Assembly (NCBI GenBank): GCA_021208645.1
Contig: JAJOJL010000128.1
Span: 1 to 37,345, forward strand
Length of the DNA stretch: 37,345 nt
Source of the DNA: Bacillus sp. (in: firmicutes)
GTDB lineage: Bacteria > Bacillota > Bacilli > Bacillales > Salisediminibacteriaceae
Direction of reading: 5' to 3'
The notes beneath the pieces were generated by a model. It was not told the DNA's origin. It saw only the letters and a list, made by a program, of their open reading frames with translations, and did no database searches. Position numbers and translations under genes: made by a program. Of the stretch, positions 27,850-34,958 are shown one piece after another. How positions within the stretch are numbered: the stretch's first letter is position 1; each line of letters starts with the position of its first letter.

Positions 27850-28571
27850 TTAAGATTCTCCATTATACACATTCTTCTGATGCCGATAAAACTCATGAAA
27901 CAACTTCATCAATGCCCGTTTTTCAATTCTCGAAACATAGCTTCTAGATATTCCTAATTCCTTTGCAATTTCCCTTTGGGTTTTTTCTTTTTTTCAAATC
28001 CAGACCAAATCGATCCAACAACAACCTCTTTCTCCCGTTCATCTAAAACATGGATATATTCATAAATTTGCTTTTTCTCCATATTTAATTGAATCGTATC
28101 AACTACATCATCCGTATCCGCCTGGAGAACATCAATTAAACTAATTTCATTTCCTTCCTTATCCTGGCCTATAGGATCATGAAGCGAAACGTCTTTCCTG
28201 ACTTTTTTTAACGCTCTAAGATGCATTAGAATTTCATTTTCAATACACCTTGCAGCATAGGTTGCCAGTTTGGTTCCTTTTCCTGGGGAATAACTTTCAA
28301 TTGCTTTAATTAAACCGATGGTCCCAATGGAAATTAAGTCCTCATTCTCTTCCCTTGTGTTTTCAAACTTCTTGACGATATGTGCCACTAAACGTAAATT
28401 ATGTTCAATAAGGAGGTTTCTTGCCTCTTCGTCACCTTCGTTCATACGCTTAATGTATTCCCTTTCCTCATGTGCTTTTAACGGCTGTGGGAATGCATTG
28501 TTTTTAACGAATGAAACAAAAACAAATAACTCTTTTACAAAGTGTGTAATTGCTGCAATTAAACTGGACAT
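27850..28571 (-). CDS. sigK: Sporulation sigma factor SigK (two frameshifts near the C-terminus)
   Basis: Late mother-cell sigma factor of sporulation. The start is ATG 28571 after GGAGGTG; the first 20 or so hydrophobic residues ([20 protein letters not shown]) are the pro-sequence removed by SpoIVFB. Region 2 reads [20 protein letters not shown], then [20 protein letters not shown] and [20 protein letters not shown]. The main frame fails after EKEVVVG. Removing one base near 28011-28014 gives RFGLDL. Removing one A from the A7 run (plus T7, 27988-27994) gives [20 protein letters not shown] and the rest to [11 protein letters not shown]. The rebuilt length is about 239 residues, against 242 for B. 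subtilis SigK. No skin-like element interrupts it. A CATATAAAT sequence (28605-28613) resembles a sigma-E/K -10 box. Confidence 0.93.
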
Positions 28572-28684
28572 GCACTACACCTCCGTTTTTGGGCATTGTA
28601 CCTCATTTATATGCACACCAACGGTTGTCTGTGTCTGTCTCAATGCATTGATTTAAAAAATAAATTAGTTTAAGAATCAATAAC

Positions 28685-28738
28685 AACGGGAATAGAATCA
28701 AATTAAAAGAGAGCTCATTCCCGTTAAATGGCTCCCTC
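28685..28738 (-). terminator. Overlapping hairpins between the coiled-coil gene and sigK
   Basis: GAGGGAGC (minus strand of 28731-28738) can pair with GCTCTCTT (minus strand of 28707-28714), followed on the minus strand by TTAATTT, a terminator layout for the upstream coiled-coil gene. A second perfect 9-bp pair, AACGGGAAT (28685-28693) with ATTCCCGTT (28717-28725), interlocks with the first, so the two could form a pseudoknot or compete. Confidence 0.5.
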
Positions 28739-28765
28739 GTTCAAGCATTTTTTATCGTCGTTTTA

Positions 28766-29140
28766 TCAATTTTTAACTGATTCTTCATCTTCCCTCATCA
28801 TCTTCTCTAAAATAGTTACATCTTTCCGTATATCATTAATTAGAAGGCCCAATTGCTTCTGTAATTCTATTTGGTTATTTTCAAATTCAAAATGTTGCTC
28901 TCTCATTTTGTGCAAAATATCGGCATTTGACTTATTATACTCCAAGTGAATATCGTCGTTTTCTACTAAAGCTCTTTTGGTTACTTTAATTTCGTTTACA
29001 ATTCTTTCTGTTTCCTTTTTTTGTTCTAATTTCATACTGTCAAGTCGGGTGTAAAGCCCTTCTAAAAGCACAAGAAATGCTTCATGATCGTTAGCTTGGT
29101 TAATTTGATTCTTAGCTTCTTTTTCTTTTAATTGATTCAA
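28766..29140 (-). CDS. Hypothetical coiled-coil protein, 124 residues
   Basis: A highly charged, helix-forming protein without membrane segments or cysteines: MNQLKEKEAKNQINQANDHE, then LEGLYTRLDSMKLEQKKETE and IELQKQLGLLINDIRKDVTI. I do not recognise a family. The listed start is TTG 29140 with only a weak ribosome binding site; the frame continues upstream (VDKLGDLRKH) to a TAA near 29173 without a better start, so the true start is unclear. It lies between a second coiled-coil gene and sigK on the same strand. Coiled-coil content and pairing suggest that the two products act together, but this is inference. Confidence 0.6.
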   Translation of the reverse strand: MNQLKEKEAKNQINQANDHEAFLVLLEGLYTRLDSMKLEQKKETERIVNEIKVTKRALVENDDIHLEYNKSNADILHKMREQHFEFENNQIELQKQLGLLINDIRKDVTILEKMMREDEESVKN

Positions 29141-29196
29141 GTGCTTTCTTAAGTCACCAAGTTTGTCTACTTATTTTTTCGTTTTGTTTTCTTTGG

Positions 29197-29526
29197 TTAC
29201 TTTGGAAAATATTTTTTTAGCTGCTCTAATTTTGATTTTTGCGTTTCATTTATTTCATTCATTTGTTCCAATACCTTTTCCATTTCTTCAGCTTGATCGA
29301 TTTTCACATCGTCAATTAAATGAAATAACTCCATCGTTCTATTTCCAACAGTTGATGTGGATTTGTTAAGATCTAGAATTTTCTCAACAAGCTCATGATT
29401 AGAGCTTTCTAGTTTTGCAATCGACTCTCGTACCTTATTATCATAAAAATATTCTTGGTTCATGCCACTTAGCTTTTTCGAGCGTTGAAATAAACCAGGT
29501 ACTGCCTTGAAGAAAATATTTTTCAT
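29197..29526 (-). CDS. Hypothetical coiled-coil protein, 109 residues
   Basis: A small protein starting MKNIFFKAVPGLFQRSKKLS and continuing with charged helices (KLESSNHELVEKILDLNKST, then EEMEKVLEQMNEINETQKSK). There are no membrane segments and no recognised family. Start ATG 29526 follows GTGGGGTAATAAT. After the stop, the neighbouring frame stays open for ten more Lys-rich residues (VTKENKTKK) to a TAA near 29173, so a frameshift near the end is possible. It lies 56 bases upstream of the next coiled-coil gene and is probably co-transcribed with it. Confidence 0.6.
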   Translation of the reverse strand: MKNIFFKAVPGLFQRSKKLSGMNQEYFYDNKVRESIAKLESSNHELVEKILDLNKSTSTVGNRTMELFHLIDDVKIDQAEEMEKVLEQMNEINETQKSKLEQLKKYFPK

Positions 29527-29616
29527 ATTATTACCCCACTAATAGTTTATTACCGTTAACTGCCCTAATACTATATGAACGAAACTGGGGATTTGACATG
29601 GGTATTTTGAAACAAA

Positions 29617-29648
29617 TGAAAAAAGAAGAGCCCATAATTGATATGGGC
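29617..29648 (-). terminator. Terminator of the HAD hydrolase gene
   Basis: GCCCATA (29630-29636) pairs with TATGGGC (29642-29648), loop ATTGA. On the minus strand it is followed by TCTTCTTTTTTC. It lies just after the HAD gene stop. Confidence 0.85.
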
Positions 29649-29658
29649 CAAAGTTTTA

Positions 29659-30384
29659 CTATTCTTTTGCAAAGATTCCTTCATAGTTTTTCAGCTTACT
29701 ATACATCTCTTCCAATGTTCCTTTATCATCAACACGATAATGAGGGTTGCCCCTATCGATGACAAAGCCTTCCACTAAAAATGTTTTTAACCCTACTTCA
29801 CTGGCAACCATGTCCTCTTGCATATCATTTCCTACCATAATGCAATCCTCTGGTTCAATTTCTAATTGCTTGCAAATGTTGAGATAATAATGAGAGTGGG
29901 GTTTCGTATAGAAACTTTCTTCGTATACTGTTACTATCTCAAATGGAATATCCTCAATTCCTGCCCATTTCAAGCGGTGATAAATTGCTGCCTTTGGAAA
30001 GACTGGGTTTGTTGCAACAGCTAATTTATAGCCTTGGTCTAATGCTTCCTGAACAACTTTTCTGGCAACAGGCGTTGGCTCACACAAATGAGAAAAGGTG
30101 GGAAATGTTTTTGCATAAAATTCATCTAAAGTTGGCCAAATTTCTTCCTTTTTTACAGGAACTATGGATAAGAAAGTTTCTTCGAATACCATTTCATTCG
30201 TTTTATCAGGTTCAATGTTCTTAAACATGGCTTCCGTTCCAGCCAAAAGTGCCTTAATAAACTCGTTAGGATCCATAATATGTGCAATTTTCGGAGCCAA
30301 TTCACTTAAATAGTTTTTGACAAAGGAATCTGTGTCCATAGGTAATAAAGTTCCATCCAAATCAAATAAAATTGCTTTTGCCAT
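29659..30384 (-). CDS. HAD family hydrolase
   Basis: A 241-residue haloacid dehalogenase-type phosphatase. Motif I is ILFDLDGTLL with the nucleophile and acid Asp (about residues 8 and 10); motif II is LAVATNPVF; motif III/IV are TKPHSHYY and IMVGNDMQEDMVAS. The insert after motif I is alpha-helical, as in subfamily I enzymes. The last part (FLVEGFVIDRGNPHYRVDDK) resembles a group of Bacillus HAD proteins of unknown substrate. Start ATG 30384 follows AGGAAAGGACG. No firm substrate can be given. Confidence 0.85.
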   Translation of the reverse strand: MAKAILFDLDGTLLPMDTDSFVKNYLSELAPKIAHIMDPNEFIKALLAGTEAMFKNIEPDKTNEMVFEETFLSIVPVKKEEIWPTLDEFYAKTFPTFSHLCEPTPVARKVVQEALDQGYKLAVATNPVFPKAAIYHRLKWAGIEDIPFEIVTVYEESFYTKPHSHYYLNICKQLEIEPEDCIMVGNDMQEDMVASEVGLKTFLVEGFVIDRGNPHYRVDDKGTLEEMYSKLKNYEGIFAKE

Positions 30385-30480
30385 TATTTACGTCCTTTCC
30401 TGTCTCTGAATTAACAATAAACATGTAGAATTATACCATAAATTGTAAGGGATTAGTTCGGTATTCGATAAAACAATACA

Positions 30481-30527
30481 AGAAAAGGATGACTCAAAAG
30501 GGTTTTTATAGCCCTTTTAGACATCCT
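30481..30527 (-). terminator. Terminator of the selenoprotein gene
   Basis: AGGATG (30486-30491) and CATCCT (30522-30527) enclose AAAAGGG/CCCTTTT arms, making a two-part stem. On the minus strand it ends with TTTTCTTG. It lies ten bases after the selenoprotein stop. Confidence 0.75.
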
Positions 30528-30536
30528 CGTTGTTAA

Positions 30537-30820
30537 TCAGCAACAGTCACTTTCATTACCAGTTATCATTAACCCCTTACCTTCTGGCGTTTCCTTACAC
30601 TCCAAGTAAGACCTTTCGTCTGGGCGTAAATCATTTCATCAAAAGCAACTTGTATGCCGTTAATCTCTTCTAGAACATCCGTTTCTGCTGTCTCATCCAG
30701 AGACAAGCCTAGTTGTGGACCGCCTCAGCCCATTCCCGCAAAGAAAACTCGCACATGCTGTACACCATTTTCAGACATTACATCTTGTAAAAACTCTTTT
30801 GCTTTATTGGTAATATTCAT
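30537..30820 (-). CDS. HesB-like selenoprotein (in-frame TGA at Cys position; one frameshift)
   Basis: A short iron-sulfur-type (IscA/HesB-like) protein of about 94 residues. ATG 30820 follows GAGGTGAG. The frame reads MNITNKAKEFLQDVMSENGV, then QHVRVFFAGMG, then TGA (30727-30725, codon 32), then GGPQLGLSLDETAETDV and FDEMIYAQTKGL. Homologues have Cys at codon 32 (FAGMGCGGP); HesB-like proteins are a known bacterial selenoprotein family. Near 30608-30611 one T seems to be missing: restoring it continues the frame as YLECKETPEGKGLMITGN, ending ESDCC at 30537, the family C-terminus. A SECIS-like hairpin follows the TGA. The reading as Sec is inferred from homology plus the hairpin; selA, selB and selD are not in the window. 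Confidence 0.85.
30688..30706 (-). promoter_or_regulatory. Bacterial SECIS-like element
   Basis: On the minus strand UUGUCUC pairs with GAGACAG (7 bp, one G-U) around the loop UGGAU. The loop starts 25 nucleotides after the UGA, within the usual 16-37 range, and its second base is G, as in the bacterial SECIS consensus. It lies inside the coding sequence, as expected for SelB-dependent decoding in bacteria. Confidence 0.75.
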
Positions 30821-30895
30821 TTACTCACCTCATTACTGCTATTAGTCAATCTTTATACTAGCAATAATTTAAGGTGAACACAAAGGAATTGTATT

Positions 30896-31735
30896 TTACT
30901 TATAATGATCTTTTATTTCCTTTTCCATTTCTGGTGTCACTTGTTTTCCAAACATATACTCAGGAGAGGTTTCGATTTGCTGGCGCAGAGCATCAACCCG
31001 CAACTTCCCCCTTTTCCAATCAATTTCATTGATTTTATCTGTTGAAATTAATACAGTCTTCCCTGGCATAACTTTCTTAGTACTGGCAATGACATAGCTT
31101 ACTTTAAAGTTTCTCTCATCAATTAATAAATCGATAATTCTTCCAAATGAATCATCGATACATGCTAAATCATAACCAATTATTTTTTTTCCGTAATGAA
31201 GAAAATTTTGTTTGCTTTGTCCGACCTCAGCTTCTGGCATAGTAAAGGAAGGCTTCATATTGTTTTGAGGATAAGCTCCACCCATGGTTGGCCCTTGAAT
31301 TCCTCCTATCGCAGACCCAACCACCCAATAAGGGTGAAACCTGTAATACAGACTCAAATCATTTTCACGACTGGGGTTCACTGGTTCCGCATTTAATTTA
31401 GTAGATTTAATGGTACGTTCATAAGAGATATTCACAAGAATTTTTTCCTCCAGCCAATCCATAAATGTAATTTTCTCCGGTGGCAAAAACAATTTTTCTT
31501 TATTTAATAAGTTCCCTGCATGAACGGTAAAATATCGTACCATCCAACTTTCCGCATCTAAAAGGACATCCTCCACAGTACCGAACGTTCCATCCTTACC
31601 AACTACAGAACAAGAAGTAAGCGTACCTTTCAAATGAACCAGCATGGTTTTTTTACCTACCTTCCCTTTCATTTTCATTTTTCTAAACTGAGTGAACGAT
31701 TTACTATAATGCTTTTTCCCTTTAAATAGCATCAT
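30896..31735 (-). CDS. Protein with two PRC-barrel domains
   Basis: A protein of about 279 residues with two PRC-barrel-like segments. The first starts at MLVHLKGTLTSCSVVGKDGT and runs on as FGTVEDVLLDAESWMVRYFT. The second is near IIGYDLACIDDSFGRIIDLL and runs on as DERNFKVSYVIASTKK. A Gly/Pro-rich linker (GGIQGPTMGGAYPQNN) lies between them. PRC-barrel proteins occur in RNA processing and cell-envelope contexts; the role here is unknown. The start is uncertain: the frame is open from TTG 31816, but that overlaps the promoter region of the divergent peptidase gene. ATG 31735 has AAGGCAGG upstream, and ATG 31645 would start right at the first domain. Confidence 0.8.
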   Translation of the reverse strand: MMLFKGKKHYSKSFTQFRKMKMKGKVGKKTMLVHLKGTLTSCSVVGKDGTFGTVEDVLLDAESWMVRYFTVHAGNLLNKEKLFLPPEKITFMDWLEEKILVNISYERTIKSTKLNAEPVNPSRENDLSLYYRFHPYWVVGSAIGGIQGPTMGGAYPQNNMKPSFTMPEAEVGQSKQNFLHYGKKIIGYDLACIDDSFGRIIDLLIDERNFKVSYVIASTKKVMPGKTVLISTDKINEIDWKRGKLRVDALRQQIETSPEYMFGKQVTPEMEKEIKDHYK

Positions 31736-31836
31736 CAAACCTGCCTTATACCAGTAAATATATTTCGATATCCGGTGTTTTTTTGCTATAATTAAAAGAA
31801 GCTTTTTACTTTTCAAAAAATAGAAAGGGGTATTAT

Positions 31837-33837
31837 ATGACTACTAAACGAGCAGTAACAATGAAAGATTTACAAAATATCAACGTGTTGAACGATCCAC
31901 AGCTTTCTCCAGATGGAGCTACTTTTGCGTATGTTCGCCAATACATAAATGAAGATGAAGAATACACTTCTCACCTTTTCGTACAGTCAACAGTAGAAAC
32001 AACACCAAATCAATGGACGTTTGGCAAAGGAAGAGTCTCCTCTCCCCGCTTTTCACCTGATGGAAAGTGGCTTGTATACGTGACAGCAAAAACTGAAAAA
32101 GAGAAACCTCAATTGTATCTTCTTTCTCTAGAGGGAGGAGAAGCTAAGCCATTAACTCAATTGGAAAACGGTGTTTCTCAACCAATCTGGTCACCTGATA
32201 GTAAGAAAATTTTATTTTCAACTTCTTACAAAGAGAAGGAAATACCTAGTGAAATGAAAGAAAACGATGAAAAGAAGGAGAAGAAAAAGCCAGAACCTCT
32301 TGTTGTGGAAAGATTAAAATATAAATCTGACGCTGCTGGATTTTTAGATGGGAAAAGGGCGCAATTAGCTGTATATGACCTTGGAACAGAACAAGTTACG
32401 TTCTTAACCAACGACGATTTTGATCATAGTCCTTCTTCCTGGTCACCTGACAGCACTAAAATAGTTTATTCTGCAAATAAAGAAGGGGACGATGCTATCG
32501 TTTCTGACCTTTATTTGATGGAACTGGACACAAAGATTTCAGAGAAATTAACAAATAGCCAAGGTATTTTTATGAGCGGTAATTTTTCACCAGACGGTAC
32601 AAAAATTGCCTGCTTCGGCAACGAAAGAGAATTTGCAGGCGCTAGCTTGATAAAACTGTGGCTTGTGGATGTTCACTCAAAAGAATTAACAAGCGTCACA
32701 AAGGATTGGGATGTTTACTTAACAGACGCTGCCATAGGCGATATTCGTTCTGGTCACCCTAACCCAGGTCCTGTATGGTCTGCTAATGGTGAAAAGCTTT
32801 ATGTTACTGGTAGTACGGAAGGAAATACCAACTTTTATGCAATTCACTTAAGTGGGAAAGTGGAAGAACTGTTCATTGGTCAACATCATGTTTATGGATA
32901 TGATGTGAATACAGAAGAAAATTTAGCTGTTCTTGGGGTAAGTTCTCCAACAAATCCTGGTGATGCTTTTATTTTGAACCTAGAATCCAAGGAAGTAATC
33001 CAGTTGACTGCACTAAATAAAGAGTGGCTATCAGAAGTTGCCGTTCAAGAACCTGAAGAAATTCGTTGTCAAAGCAGTGACGGCTGGGAAGTTCACGGCT
33101 GGGTGTTAAAGCCATATGGGTACGAGGAAGGGAAACAATATCCTGCCATTTTAGAAATTCACGGTGGTCCTCATGCAATGTACGGCAATACTTTTTTCCA
33201 TGAGTTGCAACTGTTAGCAGCAAATGGGTATATGGTCATGTATTCAAACCCAAGGGGGAGCCACGGTTACGGACAAACGTATGTAAATGCATGCCGAGGT
33301 GATTACGGTGGTATGGATTATGAAGATTTAATGGCATTTACAGATGCTTGCTTGGCAAAATACCCATCCATTGATAAAGAGTGTCTTGGTGTAACTGGAG
33401 GAAGCTATGGTGGCTTTATGACAAACTGGATTGTTTCTCATACAGACAGATTTAAAGCTGCAGCCACGTTACGATCCATCTCCAACTGGATCAGTTTCTA
33501 CGGTGTTAGTGATATTGGCTACTTCTTTACTGAATGGGAAATTGGAACAGACTTATTAAAGGATCCTGAAAAACTGTGGCAACATTCACCATTAAAGTAC
33601 GTTAATAACATTGAAACACCATTGTTGATACTACATGGAGAAATGGATTTCCGCTGTCCAGTTGAACAGGCAGAGCAATTATTTGTGGCCCTTAAACACC
33701 GTGGGAAAGATACACGTTTTGTAAGGTTCCCTAATGCCAATCATGAGTTATCCCGAAGCGGCCCTCCATACTTACGCTACGCACGCTTAGAAGAACTCAC
33801 TGGCTGGTTTGATAAACATTTAAAAGTAGAGGAATAA
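31837..33837 (+). CDS. S9 family prolyl oligopeptidase (acylaminoacyl peptidase, YuxL-like)
   Basis: A 666-residue serine peptidase. The N-terminal half is a beta-propeller built from SPDG repeats (QLSPDGATFAYVRQ, RFSPDGKWLVYV, SWSPDSTKIVYS, NFSPDGTKIACFG). The C-terminal alpha/beta-hydrolase domain has the nucleophile in GGSYGGFMTNW (Ser523), Asp604 in HGEMDFRCP and His636 in NANHELSRSG. HGGPHAMYG supplies the oxyanion region. There is no signal peptide, so it is cytoplasmic. It is close to B. subtilis YuxL (657 residues). Start ATG 31837 follows AGAAAGGGG. A TATAAT-like box lies near 31787-31792, inside the open frame upstream of the divergent PRC-barrel gene. A long terminator follows. Confidence 0.94.
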   Translation: MTTKRAVTMKDLQNINVLNDPQLSPDGATFAYVRQYINEDEEYTSHLFVQSTVETTPNQWTFGKGRVSSPRFSPDGKWLVYVTAKTEKEKPQLYLLSLEGGEAKPLTQLENGVSQPIWSPDSKKILFSTSYKEKEIPSEMKENDEKKEKKKPEPLVVERLKYKSDAAGFLDGKRAQLAVYDLGTEQVTFLTNDDFDHSPSSWSPDSTKIVYSANKEGDDAIVSDLYLMELDTKISEKLTNSQGIFMSGNFSPDGTKIACFGNEREFAGASLIKLWLVDVHSKELTSVTKDWDVYLTDAAIGDIRSGHPNPGPVWSANGEKLYVTGSTEGNTNFYAIHLSGKVEELFIGQHHVYGYDVNTEENLAVLGVSSPTNPGDAFILNLESKEVIQLTALNKEWLSEVAVQEPEEIRCQSSDGWEVHGWVLKPYGYEEGKQYPAILEIHGGPHAMYGNTFFHELQLLAANGYMVMYSNPRGSHGYGQTYVNACRGDYGGMDYEDLMAFTDACLAKYPSIDKECLGVTGGSYGGFMTNWIVSHTDRFKAAATLRSISNWISFYGVSDIGYFFTEWEIGTDLLKDPEKLWQHSPLKYVNNIETPLLILHGEMDFRCPVEQAEQLFVALKHRGKDTRFVRFPNANHELSRSGPPYLRYARLEELTGWFDKHLKVEE

Positions 33838-33838
33838 A

Positions 33839-33881
33839 AAAAGAAGGTGACTCTAAGATCAACATTGAGTCACCTTCTTTT
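33839..33881. terminator. Bidirectional terminator after the S9 peptidase
   Basis: AAAAGAAGGTGACTC (33839-33853) and GAGTCACCTTCTTTT (33867-33881) form a perfect 15-bp stem with a 13-base loop. It serves the peptidase gene and the converging HPr-like gene. Confidence 0.92.
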
Positions 33882-33904
33882 ATTACTTATCTGTAATAAC
33901 AGTT

Positions 33905-34144
33905 TTATTTAGAAAATAGACCAGAGTTAACGATTTCTGTTATGAATTCCTCTGCGTCCCCTTCTGCATTAATTTCTACTTGTTCTCCTGGTTGTAATGC
34001 CAAAGCTAATACACCTAATAAACTTTTTGCATCGACTACCCAGTGATCTTTCTTAATTAAAATAGTTGAAGAATAGTTCCCTGCAGAATTAACAAGTTTG
34101 CTTGCAGATTCAGCGAAAATTGGTTTTTGTACAGTTAAGATCAT
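33905..34144 (-). CDS. HPr-like protein lacking the active-site histidine
   Basis: A 79-residue HPr-fold protein. The His15 loop of HPr (GIHARPA) is replaced by PIFAESA here, so PEP-dependent phosphotransfer is not possible. The regulatory serine region is kept as AKSLLGVLAL (Ser41, equivalent to HPr Ser46 in KSIMG). The end GEQVEINAEGDAEEFITEIV matches the last strand and helix of HPr. This resembles the catabolite co-repressor Crh in logic, though sequence similarity to Crh is weak. I chose ATG 34144 (MILTVQKPIF) after AGAGGGAGTG; an in-frame GTG at 34153 lies inside the ribosome binding site. Confidence 0.82.
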   Translation of the reverse strand: MILTVQKPIFAESASKLVNSAGNYSSTILIKKDHWVVDAKSLLGVLALALQPGEQVEINAEGDAEEFITEIVNSGLFSK

Positions 34145-34271
34145 TAATATCACTCCCTCTATTTATTAGTTTAATTATATTGCTACCAGGAAATAATTAC
34201 AATTATTTCTTCTATTCTTCACATTTTGTTATCATATAGGTGAATGTTAATCAGTTAGGGGAGTGAAGCAT

Positions 34272-34928
34272 TTGAACAAAATTGACGAGAAGATATTCCA
34301 ACACTTTCGACGGCGTAGCGCAGAAATAATGGACCACGAGACTTTCCATCACTTCGCCTTATTAGTTCCATTAATGAAAAAAAACGGAGAATATCATATA
34401 GTATTTGAGGTACGTGCTCAAAACATTCGTCAGCCAGGAGAGATTTGTTTCCCAGGTGGTAAGGTTGATCTGGACGATGACTCCCACGAAGCAGCTGCTA
34501 TCCGAGAATTTTCCGAAGAGCTTGGTGTGCCTGTACACAAAGTAGCAGTCATGGGAAAGCTAGATTACATGATTACTCCTTTTAAGCTTATGCTTTTTCC
34601 TTTCCTTGGAATAGTAGACGAGGATGCTGTTATAAAAAAAAATGATGCTGAAGTTAAGGAAGTACTATACATCCCTTTGTCAAAACTTAGAAAAATGAAG
34701 CCAAAGGAACATTTTATTTATTTACGTGTGGAACCGGAAAAAGGATTTCCCTACCACTTGATTCCAAATGGAGAGAATTATAATTGGCGCACTGGCAGCG
34801 TAACAGAGCTGTTTTATGACTATAATGGTCACGTCATATGGGGATTAACAGCACGGATATTAGCCCACGTAATGGAAGAGATTACGAAAGTAGAAGAAAA
34901 ATGGACAAACGAGAGCAAACGAAAATAA
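34272..34928 (+). CDS. CoA pyrophosphatase-like NUDIX hydrolase
   Basis: A 218-residue NUDIX protein. The motif GGKVDLDDDSHEAAAIREFS then EELGV has the longer spacing typical of the CoA diphosphatase subgroup (NudL/YeaB, UPF0035). The preceding RAQNIRQPGEICFPGGK matches the UPF0035 motif. Expected reaction: cleavage of CoA or its oxidised forms to 3',5'-ADP and 4'-phosphopantetheine. I chose TTG 34272 (MNKIDEKIFQHF), eight bases after AGGGGAG; a GTG at 34263 overlaps the ribosome binding site. The terminator after it is shared with the converging small gene. Confidence 0.88.
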   Translation: MNKIDEKIFQHFRRRSAEIMDHETFHHFALLVPLMKKNGEYHIVFEVRAQNIRQPGEICFPGGKVDLDDDSHEAAAIREFSEELGVPVHKVAVMGKLDYMITPFKLMLFPFLGIVDEDAVIKKNDAEVKEVLYIPLSKLRKMKPKEHFIYLRVEPEKGFPYHLIPNGENYNWRTGSVTELFYDYNGHVIWGLTARILAHVMEEITKVEEKWTNESKRK

Positions 34929-34958
34929 AAACACCCTCAAGTTGAGCGTGTTTTTATT
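34924..34958. terminator. Bidirectional terminator between the NUDIX gene and the YrhC-like gene
   Basis: AATAAAAACAC (34924-34934) pairs with GTGTTTTTATT (34948-34958); the inner arms CTCAA/TTGAG extend the stem beyond one C-C mismatch. A-runs and T-runs flank it on both sides. Confidence 0.9.

Noticed and set aside
30537-30539. Second Sec codon at the final TGA of the HesB-like gene
   Set aside because: Family members end in DCC, and the TGA is followed by the terminator; no conserved sequence continues beyond it.
30654-30845. Plus-strand 63-codon frame
   Set aside because: It is antisense to the selenoprotein gene; it has no ribosome binding site and no family features.
31736-31816. N-terminal extension of the PRC-barrel protein to TTG 31816
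   Set aside because: It overlaps the likely -10 region of the divergent peptidase gene and has no ribosome binding site.
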